Below, in pieces: positions 8,129-16,673 of a stretch of 64,000 nucleotides of DNA. How positions within the stretch are numbered: the first letter of the stretch is position 1; each line of letters begins with the position of its first letter. Made by a program: the position numbers and the translations under genes. The stretch comes from Nocardiopsis sp. FIRDI 009. Lineage in GTDB: Bacteria > Actinomycetota > Actinomycetes > Streptosporangiales > Streptosporangiaceae. Location of the stretch: contig NZ_QPNC01000008.1 of NCBI RefSeq assembly GCF_003386285.1, positions 62,001-126,000 on the forward strand. Reading direction: 5' to 3'. The notes beneath the pieces are model-generated. The model searched no databases, was not told where the DNA came from, and saw only the letters and a list, made by a program, of their open reading frames with translations.

Positions 8129-8414
8129 CAGAAGTAGTTAATCTTGATCGGAGTGTCCCATTGAATCAATCCGTCGCCCCGCTTCGCCCTAATCATCAGC
8201 TGGTAGCTCCGGTGATTTCCATTTTCAATTACACCCCTTTCCCCGCGATCGAGATCGACTGCAATTCCAAGTGGGTCTCTGTCTCTGTTTCTCTCGTGAT
8301 GGTTGACTATCTGAAGGAGCTTATCGTCCGATATATTTCTCACCTCTTCCATTTTTCCTTCTTCAACTGGGTTTCCGAATGTATATCTCCTCAAGTCTGA
8401 AACTGTCGAATTAA
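8128..8414 (-). pseudogene. orphan polymorphic-toxin C-terminal tip, 5' cut by IS
   Basis: The frame is open from the IS edge at 8414 to TGA at 8128-8130, about 95 codons. A TTG at 8394 could start an 88-residue product, but the frame continues upstream to the IS junction. This argues for truncation rather than a short gene. The recognisable part, I-S-D-D-K-L-L-Q-I-V-N then I-E-N-G-N-H-R-S-Y-Q-L-M-I-R-A and D-T-P-I-K-I, follows the pattern of ParB-like toxin tips found at RHS C-termini (G-x-H-R, then helix, then D-T-x-I). Low GC and tandem placement behind the complete RHS locus suit a displaced toxin cassette. Activity of the truncated form is unknown. Confidence 0.6.
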
Positions 8415-9274
8415 GAGCTCATCTCAAAAGTCCTGCGAGGCGACTCTGAGCCTGGCATGATCATGTGCTGTGAGCGATGTGTTGCCCGACGGGCTCTGGG
8501 AGATCGTCCAGCCCCTGCTGCCCCCACCACCGAAGACCGGCCGCCCCCGCGCGGACCAGAGAGCGGTGCTGACCACGGTGCTGTTCGTCCAGGCCTCGGG
8601 CTGCTCCTGGGAGAAGGCCGACGGCCTCTTCGGCGTCACCCGGGCCACCGCCCACCGCTGGTTCCAGACCTGGACCGAGACCGGCCTGTGGCCCCGCATC
8701 CACCAAGCAGTCCTGGACGAACTGGGCAGACGCGCCCTACTGGACTGGTCCCGCTCCACGGTCGACTCCCAGTCGATCCGCGCCAAGAGAGGGGGAGAAG
8801 ACAGGGCCAAACCCCACCGACCGGGGTAAACCCGGCTCCAAGCCCCACCTTGTGTGCGACAACCAGGGACTACCGTTGACCTGCGCGATCTCCGCGGCCA
8901 ACGTCAACGACGGTGAAGCACTCCAACCCCTGGCGCGGGGCATCCCCACGGTGCGCTCACGGCGAGGTCCCAGGAGGCGCCGCCCAGCCAAGCTTCACGG
9001 AGACAAGGACTACCACTCCCGTGACCGGCGCCGCTGGCTGCGCGAACGCGGGATCGGCGTGCGCCTCGCCCGGCCCGGCATCGAGTCCTCCCAGCGGCTG
9101 GGCCGCCACCGGTACAAGATCGAGCGCTCGATCGCCTGGCTGGGCTCCTACCGCAGGTTGAACGTGCGCTGGGAGCGCAAGGCCTCCAACTTCCTGGCCA
9201 TGCTCGGCATCGCCTGCATCCTCATCTGCTACAAGCACTTGGCCAAGCACACCGACGGCTTTTGAGATGAGCTC
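8415..9274 (+). mobile_element. IS5-family insertion sequence, 860 bp
   Basis: The ends are exact inverted repeats of 16 bp, GAGCTCATCTCAAAAG at 8415-8430 and its complement at 9259-9274. The A at 8414 and T at 9275 extend the match by one. It contains one transposase in two frames. No clear target duplication is seen (taa left, tca right). It separates the main toxin/immunity pair from the orphan cassette and interrupts the orphan's reading frame. Confidence 0.9.
8470..9265 (+). CDS. IS5-family transposase, two overlapping frames
   Basis: The first frame (GTG 8470 to TAA about 8829) has L-W-E-I-V-Q-P-L-L-P and the first catalytic Asp in S-T-V-D-S-Q-S. The second frame (about 8790 to 9265) has P-G-S-K-P-H-L-V-C-D, H-G-D-K-D-Y (second Asp) and R-Y-K-I-E-R-S-I-A-W-L (Glu), ending the DDE core. 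To join them the ribosome would have to shift +1 near 8793 (ggggagaagacaggg). Related IS5 elements use programmed frameshifting between two ORFs. A 2-base deletion would look the same, so the element may be active or newly dead. Confidence 0.8.
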
Positions 9275-9661
9275 TCAGTGAGATGAGCCCATAAAATCCT
9301 CTTCTATCTCATCCAGCTCTTCCTCGCTGGGAATCATGGGCGCCCAACCTGTGGATTCGGCATGACGAACAAAGCGATCAGGGAGTCGAACATTGTATTC
9401 ACGAACGTAGTAAGACAAATCAGAAGGCCACAGCCAGACCCCATCGGTGAGAACCGACAGAGAGCAGATCGCAGGGCATTTCTCATCCAGTACGTCAAAC
9501 AGCACCTGGGTCGATGCCGCGACAACCGAACCTCGGTCCAGATATTCCGCGATTTTCCCTTTCCGAGTTTCGTCGCCTTTCGACACATGAGACTTCAGAC
9601 TTTCCCCGCGATCATCACCGTGCGAAAGCTCCCGAAAGAAACCAATCTTCTCTACCCCCAT
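9275..9661 (-). CDS. immunity protein for the RHS toxin
   Basis: 128 residues. ATG at 9661 overlaps the RHS stop codon as TGATG, so the two are translationally coupled. This start is preferred over an upstream in-frame ATG at 9694 inside the RHS gene. The C-terminal half D-G-V-W-L-W-P-S-D-L-S-Y-Y-V and the acidic tail E-E-E-L-D-E-I-E-E-D-F match a recurring small immunity family placed after actinobacterial RHS genes (family number not recalled). No signal peptide is seen, so it protects from the cytoplasm. It is AT-richer than the RHS core, like other exchangeable tips. The IS5-family element begins immediately after its stop. Confidence 0.78.
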   Translation of the reverse strand: MGVEKIGFFRELSHGDDRGESLKSHVSKGDETRKGKIAEYLDRGSVVAASTQVLFDVLDEKCPAICSLSVLTDGVWLWPSDLSYYVREYNVRLPDRFVRHAESTGWAPMIPSEEELDEIEEDFMGSSH

Positions 9662-12600
9662 CAAGGCATCACCCCCGGACTGAACAATCTCCACAAATCA
9701 GGCGACAGACTCTTCTTGGCGCTGGTCGGACCAACGAAGAGAGTGCCATGACGACCTGCCCAAAGCGTATCCACAGGAGCCATGACATTGACTCCGAGCT
9801 TGTTCGCGAGATTCTGCGCGAACGAACCGTCGGGAGAACCGGTCGAGCAGGCGCACAAACGGATGTCACCTCCGGGATACGAAGGATCACGCATGAGCCT
9901 GTTCGCGAGCTCACGATGGCCGAACTGCCTGCCCATTGGGGCACTGGAAACGGAGTTCGGTGTCCCATGGATCACTACATCATGAAAACCTTCCATGGGC
10001 TTCGTCCTGGCATGGTTGGCAGCAAAGGGATCCCCCGGCTCCATGTAATTGGTCCGGGGATTGCAGTTGTGGTTGAGGAGGTCGAGCTCCCCCGCCGCCA
10101 CATGGTACGTGTGCAGGTCCGCGACCGTCAGGTTGTGGACCGTGGCGGGCTGGGTGGCGACCTCCACCGCGGAGACCTGCACCCACGTACCGGCCGAGGT
10201 CTGCAGCCACATCCCCGGCGCCAGGTCGATCGCCTCGACCCAGGCGTTCAGCTCCGGAACCCAGAACGGGTGCCCCTCGGTCGCGATCACCACCTCTCCG
10301 ACCGCCACCGGACCGGGAACCTCCGAGGCGCTGTCGGAACCGGCCGACTCGCCCTCGGGCGGCGCCTCGCGTTCGGTGGTCGGGTCCACGGTGATCTCGA
10401 CCAGTGTCTTGGCGCCCTGGCCGACGATCGTCGCCGCGACCGTCCGCGTCCCCTGCTCACCGGCCTCGGGGTCGGTGGCCAGCACCCGGTCGCCGACCTC
10501 GACCTCCTCGATCGGCTTGGTCGACCCGTCGGCCATCAGCACACCCGTACCGGGCGCGAAGCTGTTGCAGGTGCCACGCGCCCCCGAGGTGGCCGGGGTC
10601 GTACGCGGCGCCGACGTCGTCGGCGTCGTGCGCGGTGTGGTCCGCACCGGAGCGGGTGTACGCGGCTGCACCGGAGCACGGCCCGACGTCGCGGCCCCCG
10701 ACCGCGATCCCGCCCCACCGAACCAGGACGAGAACCGGCTCGCGACCGATCCGCCGAACCGCTGACCGGCCCACCGGGCCCCGGCACTGGCCGCGCTGCC
10801 CAGCGCGGCACCGGCCGCGCCGCCCACGGCGCCGCCGATGGCGCCGGTGACCACCGAGGTGGCCGCACCCGACCACGTCCAGTCGTTGCGCGGGGTGTCC
10901 AGCCCGTACTGGACCAGGCCGCCCACGGCGCCGCCCAGCGCGGCACAGCCGACCACTCCGGCTCCGCCAGTCAGGGCCGTGCAGCCCACGCCCACGGCCG
11001 TGCCCACACCCACCGAGATGATGGTGTTCTTGTTCCTGCTGGCCCAGTCCTTGGCGGAGTTGTAGCCGGACCGCACGGCGCTGCCGACCCTGCTGGCGCC
11101 GGACTTGACCTTGTCCCACGCCTTGCTCAGCCACAGACCCGTGGGGTCGGAGAAGGTCACCGGGCTGTTGTTGGCGTAGGCGTAGCCGTTGAGCTGCAGC
11201 GGGTCGGAGGTGTCCAGCACCGGGTCCGCGGACAGGAAGCGGCCCAACGCGGCGTCGTACTCGCGCGCGCCGACCAGGACCAGCCCGGTGGAGGTGTCCA
11301 GGGTCTTGCCGAGGAAGCGCTTGTCGTCGGGCCAGGCCCAACCATCTCCGCCGCGCTCCTCGCCGAAGGGCGTCATGTAGCGGCGGACCATCTGCTCGTT
11401 GTCGGCGTTCATGGACACCTGTCCGGTGCCCTGGTGGTCGGCGGCGAGCATGTGCACCTGGTCGGGGGTGCGCAGCGCCACGGTCCGACCGGCGTGCTCG
11501 TAGTAGCGGGTGGCCTTCACCTCTCCGGTGAACTTGTCCGAGCGCACCTCCATGCCCGGCAGGTACAGGACGTCCTCGTAGGGGGTGGAGCGCACCAGCC
11601 GGTCGCCCGAGGGGGTGTAGACGTAGGAGGTCTCGCCCACGTCGTTGGTGACCGTGTCCAGCCTGCCCTCGGCCGTCCAGTCCAGTTCCTGGCGTTCCCC
11701 GGCGATGTCGCGGACGGTGGTGTTGCCCGAGGCGTCGTAGTCGAAGGTCGCCAGGGTGTCGCCCTGGGCCGTCCGTTCCACGACCTCGCGCAGGGTGTTG
11801 GGCTGGGGCCCCTCCCCCTGCGGGTAGGTGTAGTCGCGGGTGACGTCACCGCCGTTGCCGGTGGTGTCGTGCCGGACCTCGCTGATCCGGTTGCCCGCCG
11901 CGTCGTAGGTGTAGGAGTGCCAGTAGGCGCCGGGACCGCCCACTGACTGGGCGGTGGGCTCGGCGTCGCACCCGGTCGGGTCGCCCTGCGGTAGCGTCCA
12001 CGCCTCGGTGAGCTGGAGCAGCCCGTCGTAGGTGAAGCACTGGGTCTCCTGCTGACCGCCGTTGGGCGCGTCGGTGATGGCGACGACGTTGCCGGAGGCG
12101 TCGTAGTGGTACCCGGTGTCCAGCAGGGGCGCCGCAGCACCCTGGCGGTCGACGCGGGTGCCGATCAGGCGCTGGGTGCCCTTCTCATAGCTGTTGGTGA
12201 TCCACGCCTTGGGGCCGGTGCCCGGGTTCAGCTCGATCTGGAGGGGCAGTCCGGCCTGGGTGTAGTCGGTCCGGGTGACGTAGGAGCCGGCCCCGTCCAA
12301 CGTGGTGGGGCGGAGCAGGTCGTCGTAGCCGATGGTCAGTGACTCGGCGGGCAGGCCGCCGGCGGCGGGCATGCCCGTCCCCTGGACGGTGCCGTCGGGG
12401 TTGTAGCTGACGGAGAACTCGTAGTCGCCCGCGAGGTCTCCCTGTGAGGCGGGGATGCCGTAGAGGATGTTGGTGGGCCGGTACAGCTCGTCCTGCCCGA
12501 CGAGGCCGATACGGAAGTCGCCCTGGTCGGTGTGCCGGGTCTGGATGAACAGCTCGCCCTTGTACTTGGTGTCGTACTGGTACGAGGTGAGCTTGGTGCC

Positions 12601-15600
12601 CTGCTCCGGCTCGCCCTCCCAGCTCTCCACCATGCGGCCGAGGTCGTCGTAGACGTAGGAGACGGTCCGGCCGTCGGCGTCCGTGGTCGAGACGAGTTGG
12701 TCGAGGTGGTCGTAGGTGCTGGTGGTGGTGCCGGTGTCGGGGCTGTGCACCGCCACTCGGCGCCCCTTGTGGTCGTACTCGTAGCGCCACTCGTCGCCGG
12801 CCGGGGTGGTCATCGTGGAGAGCTGACCACCGGGGGTGTAGGAGTAGGTGGTGGAGACGTGGTCGCCCTCGGGGGCGTCCCCGGTGTACTGGCGCTGTTC
12901 CACCCGTTGGCCACGGGCGTCCCGGATGACGGTGACCGGCACGCCCCCTTCCGGCGGGGTGACGTGGACGCGGTCGCCCTCGTGGACGGCGGTGGTCCGC
13001 CACTTCTCCTCACCCGCGACGCGACGGATGGTGGCCACGGGCCGTTCGGCGCCGTCGTAGGTGTAGACGGTCTGGCCCTGGACGTCGCCGTCACGGACGA
13101 CGAGCAGGCCGGGAGCGGGAGCCCCGGTGGCGTAGTAGGGGTCGTTGGTCTTGGCGACCTCACCGATGCCGTTGTAGAAGGTGTCGGTGACCAGGCGGCC
13201 GCCGTCCGGCCCGGGCGCCTGGGTCTGCCGCGTGCGCAGGAAGCCGTCGAGGATCTCGTAGGAGGTCGCGTAGGAGCCGTCGTTGCGGATGCTGTGGGTG
13301 GCGACCGAGACGGGTGCGTCCTCGGCGATGGTGTAGTCGTACTTGACGTTGGGGGTCATCCCCTGGCTCTTGGGCCGGTTCGGCAGCCAGACGGCGGTGA
13401 CCCTGCCCAGGGGGTCGTGGCCGATGTCGGTGCGTCGGCCGTTGGCGTCCACCTCGGCGTGGACCGAGCCCCGCGCCGGGTCGATGTGGGTGACCTGGGT
13501 GTGGTCCAGGGCGTTGGTGGCGGTGACCTCGGTGACCAGACCGTGGGTGTAGGTGTGGTCGGTGGTCTGGGTGACCAGGCCCTCGGCGTCGGTGATCTGG
13601 GTGACCTGGCCGTACTCGTCGTAGGAGAAGCCCTTGACGGTGCTGTAGACGGGGTCGCCGTCGGCGTCGCGGCCGTCGAACTCCTCCATGACGGTGATGT
13701 CGCCCCGGGTGGGCGCGTCGCCGTAGCCGCCGCCGTCGTAGTGGCGGCGCACGTCGGAGATCAGGTCGTCGGGTCCGGACTCCCGCGAGCAGGCGACCGC
13801 GACGCTCTCCACCCGTGCGATGAGCGTGTAGATGTGCGCGTCGGCGTTGTCGGCGTAGGTGGTGCGCGTGCACGTGTCGTCGTCGGGTGTGGAGGTGTCC
13901 CCGCGGTCCTCGACGCGTTCGGCGCGCCCGGTGTCGGTGTCGAAGGCGGTGACGCGTTCGGTCTCCATCCACGACCCGTCCGACAGCGCGGTGTAGCCGC
14001 GTTCGGTGTCGGTGGCGGTGTAGGCCGCGTGGTCGGTGCCCCAGTCCTCGGTGCGGGTGGCGGTGACGTGCCGCCAGGGCTCGGAGATCGACTTGGTGAC
14101 GACGTCCTCGCCGTCGTAGGTGATCGTCTCCAGCTCGTGCCCGGCGAGCTCGTCGTGGTCGGTGTACTCGGTGCCGGTGGAGTCGGTCACCGTCACCGAG
14201 GCGGTGCCTCCGCCGGGTTCCTCCCCGCCGTCCAGTCCGCGCAGGTAGGTGTGGTCCGTGCGGGTGGGCATGGTCTGGCCGTCGCCGGTGCGTACCCGGA
14301 CGGTCTCGTAGCCCCGCCACTGGTTCCAGGTCTGGTACTCGTCCTCGGTGATGCCGTCGGGTTCGGTGTGGCGCCACCCCGCGTCGCCGACGTACTCGTA
14401 CCGGGTGTACTGGTCGGGCGCCTTGCCGGTGAGGTCGGACTCGATGACCTCTTCGACCACGTACTTGTGGAACCAGTCGGTGATCGGGTCCTCGGCACCC
14501 GGCGGGTTCCACTTGACCGGGTAGCAGCGCCCGGTCTGCTCACCCTCCGCGGGCAGGTCGTCGTGCGAGCACGTTCCGCCCGCGTAGTTGACGTCGATCT
14601 GTCCGCCGGTCTCGGTGAAGATCCTGGACAGGCGGAACCGGACCAACGGCTGGATGTTGTCGTCGGGGTCGTCGACCCGGTTGGGCAGTTGCTGACCGTC
14701 GAGTTGGACCGGCGGCAGGGCCTGCTGTTCGTCCCCGTCGTGCCCGGTGCGGGTGATCTCCGACAGCCACAGGGTGCGCGAACCGTCGCCGTTGTCGGTG
14801 AACAGGTGGGTCAGTTCCCAGGAGTCGACGGTCTGGTATCCGTCGTCGGTCCTGTACTGGGTGCGGACCTGTTCCAGACGCTTGCGGGTCCAGAAGGAGG
14901 GCGAGGTCTGGGTCCAACCGCAGTCGGTGCCCTCCTCACAGGCCAGGTCGTAGGGGACGTCCGGCCAGTGCCGGGCGTTGTCCTCGGTCAGCTTGTCGGC
15001 GGCGCAGTCGAAGTCGTCGTCGGGCAGGCAGCGTTCGGTGGTGTCGAAGACGACGCGTGCCGGGGCGTCGCCGTCGTAGACCTCGCCCGCGCGCTGTCCG
15101 TAGTCGATGCGGGTGAGGTAGCCGCCGCGGGTGTAGGCGGTGCCGTTGGTGTCGGTCTCGCCGTTGAGGGCGTAGTGGTTGGTCTCCTTGGCGTAGAAGT
15201 AGGTCATCACGTTGCCGTGGGCGTCCTCGACGTAGTCGAGGTTCCAGCGCCAGCCCTGCTGGCACCAGGAGTCGGCGAACGTGGAGTCGTGGCAGGGTTC
15301 ACCGGCGTCGTCGCCGAAGACGGGGACGGTCCAGACCGAGTCGGTGGTCTCGTCGCCGCTGCCGTAGCCGGGCAGGCGGTTGCGGCCGAAGTAGTAGCGG
15401 GTGCCGTCGGTGGTGGTGACCCGCCAGTACTCGCCGTCGTCGTCGCCGTTCTCGGCTCCGGTGAGGCGTTCGATCCTGGAGTTGTCGTCCGACTCCAGTC
15501 GCCACTGGCCGGTGTCGTCGTCCTTGATCAGCTTCCCCGAGGTGCCGTTGAGCATCAGGGTGGCGTTCTCGGTGGCCCAGCACTGGTCGCCCTTGGCGTC

Positions 15601-16668
15601 GTGGCCGTCGTCGGTGCAGGCCTTGTAGGCGCGTTCGATGTAGCCGGGCTCGTAGGAGAAGCCCTCACCGATCCAGGAGCCCTGGTTGTTGGTGGCGCTG
15701 GTGCGCCCGTCCACGGACTGGGAGGAGTAGTCGAGCGACAGTTTCGGCTGGAGGCTGGAGGGGACCGGCACCGACTCCAGCGGGTAGGACCAGGTGAAGG
15801 CGCCCGAGGAGGTGGACACCGTCCATGTGGAGGAGGGTTGGAGGGCGGTGGCCCCGTAGTCACCGCCGGAGGAGGAGGTGGACGCGGCCAGGGCGAAGAC
15901 GCCCGTGGACACGGTCACCGGTTCGGCGGGCGGGGCGGCCGGGACGCCTGGGGCGCGGGCCTCGTCCGCCTCCGGGCCGTCTCCCCGCTGCGGGGTGAGC
16001 GTGGCGGCCACCGTGTCGGGGCTGTCGGTGGTGACCGGGGACAACTCCAGCGGCGTGTGGCACTCGGGTTCCGCCGGTGTGGTGAGGAAACAGTCCGGCA
16101 TGGGCCACAGGGCCAGCCGGTTCCCGTAGGAACCGCCGAAGGCGTCGGCGAAGTCCGAGGGGTCCACGTGCACTTCCGCGCCCTCGGGCGCGGTCACTCG
16201 CAGTGCGAGCCCGTGGGCGCCCGCTCTGGCTGCGGGTTCGGCTCCCACCACCTCGACCTCCGCGGTGCCCTCGGCCCCTTCGGCGACGACCTGCACCGGC
16301 AGACCGCCGACCGTCGTCATGCCGTCGCGCCCGGCGGTGTCACCGATCGGGACGGTGGCGCTGTCCTGGGAGGGCCAGGACGCCCGGGGTTCTCCTCCGG
16401 CGGCGTCGGCCAGTTCCTCGCCCATCTCGCGGGGTTCGACCTCACCGGTGGCGCCGGTGACGGGGTCGGCCAGTTCCTGGGTGTCGGGGACGGAGTCGTC
16501 GCCCATCCAGTCGGGCAGCCGGGGCAGGACCACAGCGAGCGTGACGGTCACCACCACCGACATGAGGGCGGCGGTGGTGGCGAGCACGCCCTTGCGCAGC
16601 CGTGTCCTGGTGGCTTTGGGCTGGTCCGCCTCGTCGGTGGGGGCGTCGGTGTCGCGGTGCGGGGGCAT
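9661..16668 (-). CDS. RHS/YD-repeat polymorphic toxin with Hint domain
   Basis: 2335 residues from ATG 16668, six bases after the LamG gene; an overlapping GTG at 16677 is an alternative. A basic N-terminus leads into one membrane segment (about 27-49). A SpvB-like start (S-L-D-Y-S-S-Q-S) and many YD repeats follow (Y-D-x-x-G-R, Y-T-Y-D-A-A-G-N). The RHS-associated core ends with A-R-E-Y-D-A-A-L-G-R-F-L-S-A-D-P and N-N-S-P-V-T-F. A glycine-rich hydrophobic stretch precedes a Hint domain (about 2034-2202, from C-N-S-F-A-P-G-T-G to L-L-N-H-N-C). The last 133 residues are the toxin tip, with V-I-H-G (His about 2234) and R-L-C-A-C-S-T-G (Cys about 2274). The tip's H-G and A-C motifs recall clan CD (caspase-like) peptidases; that is inference. 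The Hint domain should release the tip by autocleavage. Confidence 0.9.
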   Translation of the reverse strand: MPPHRDTDAPTDEADQPKATRTRLRKGVLATTAALMSVVVTVTLAVVLPRLPDWMGDDSVPDTQELADPVTGATGEVEPREMGEELADAAGGEPRASWPSQDSATVPIGDTAGRDGMTTVGGLPVQVVAEGAEGTAEVEVVGAEPAARAGAHGLALRVTAPEGAEVHVDPSDFADAFGGSYGNRLALWPMPDCFLTTPAEPECHTPLELSPVTTDSPDTVAATLTPQRGDGPEADEARAPGVPAAPPAEPVTVSTGVFALAASTSSSGGDYGATALQPSSTWTVSTSSGAFTWSYPLESVPVPSSLQPKLSLDYSSQSVDGRTSATNNQGSWIGEGFSYEPGYIERAYKACTDDGHDAKGDQCWATENATLMLNGTSGKLIKDDDTGQWRLESDDNSRIERLTGAENGDDDGEYWRVTTTDGTRYYFGRNRLPGYGSGDETTDSVWTVPVFGDDAGEPCHDSTFADSWCQQGWRWNLDYVEDAHGNVMTYFYAKETNHYALNGETDTNGTAYTRGGYLTRIDYGQRAGEVYDGDAPARVVFDTTERCLPDDDFDCAADKLTEDNARHWPDVPYDLACEEGTDCGWTQTSPSFWTRKRLEQVRTQYRTDDGYQTVDSWELTHLFTDNGDGSRTLWLSEITRTGHDGDEQQALPPVQLDGQQLPNRVDDPDDNIQPLVRFRLSRIFTETGGQIDVNYAGGTCSHDDLPAEGEQTGRCYPVKWNPPGAEDPITDWFHKYVVEEVIESDLTGKAPDQYTRYEYVGDAGWRHTEPDGITEDEYQTWNQWRGYETVRVRTGDGQTMPTRTDHTYLRGLDGGEEPGGGTASVTVTDSTGTEYTDHDELAGHELETITYDGEDVVTKSISEPWRHVTATRTEDWGTDHAAYTATDTERGYTALSDGSWMETERVTAFDTDTGRAERVEDRGDTSTPDDDTCTRTTYADNADAHIYTLIARVESVAVACSRESGPDDLISDVRRHYDGGGYGDAPTRGDITVMEEFDGRDADGDPVYSTVKGFSYDEYGQVTQITDAEGLVTQTTDHTYTHGLVTEVTATNALDHTQVTHIDPARGSVHAEVDANGRRTDIGHDPLGRVTAVWLPNRPKSQGMTPNVKYDYTIAEDAPVSVATHSIRNDGSYATSYEILDGFLRTRQTQAPGPDGGRLVTDTFYNGIGEVAKTNDPYYATGAPAPGLLVVRDGDVQGQTVYTYDGAERPVATIRRVAGEEKWRTTAVHEGDRVHVTPPEGGVPVTVIRDARGQRVEQRQYTGDAPEGDHVSTTYSYTPGGQLSTMTTPAGDEWRYEYDHKGRRVAVHSPDTGTTTSTYDHLDQLVSTTDADGRTVSYVYDDLGRMVESWEGEPEQGTKLTSYQYDTKYKGELFIQTRHTDQGDFRIGLVGQDELYRPTNILYGIPASQGDLAGDYEFSVSYNPDGTVQGTGMPAAGGLPAESLTIGYDDLLRPTTLDGAGSYVTRTDYTQAGLPLQIELNPGTGPKAWITNSYEKGTQRLIGTRVDRQGAAAPLLDTGYHYDASGNVVAITDAPNGGQQETQCFTYDGLLQLTEAWTLPQGDPTGCDAEPTAQSVGGPGAYWHSYTYDAAGNRISEVRHDTTGNGGDVTRDYTYPQGEGPQPNTLREVVERTAQGDTLATFDYDASGNTTVRDIAGERQELDWTAEGRLDTVTNDVGETSYVYTPSGDRLVRSTPYEDVLYLPGMEVRSDKFTGEVKATRYYEHAGRTVALRTPDQVHMLAADHQGTGQVSMNADNEQMVRRYMTPFGEERGGDGWAWPDDKRFLGKTLDTSTGLVLVGAREYDAALGRFLSADPVLDTSDPLQLNGYAYANNSPVTFSDPTGLWLSKAWDKVKSGASRVGSAVRSGYNSAKDWASRNKNTIISVGVGTAVGVGCTALTGGAGVVGCAALGGAVGGLVQYGLDTPRNDWTWSGAATSVVTGAIGGAVGGAAGAALGSAASAGARWAGQRFGGSVASRFSSWFGGAGSRSGAATSGRAPVQPRTPAPVRTTPRTTPTTSAPRTTPATSGARGTCNSFAPGTGVLMADGSTKPIEEVEVGDRVLATDPEAGEQGTRTVAATIVGQGAKTLVEITVDPTTEREAPPEGESAGSDSASEVPGPVAVGEVVIATEGHPFWVPELNAWVEAIDLAPGMWLQTSAGTWVQVSAVEVATQPATVHNLTVADLHTYHVAAGELDLLNHNCNPRTNYMEPGDPFAANHARTKPMEGFHDVVIHGTPNSVSSAPMGRQFGHRELANRLMRDPSYPGGDIRLCACSTGSPDGSFAQNLANKLGVNVMAPVDTLWAGRHGTLFVGPTSAKKSLSPDLWRLFSPGVMP

Positions 16669-16673
16669 GCCGA

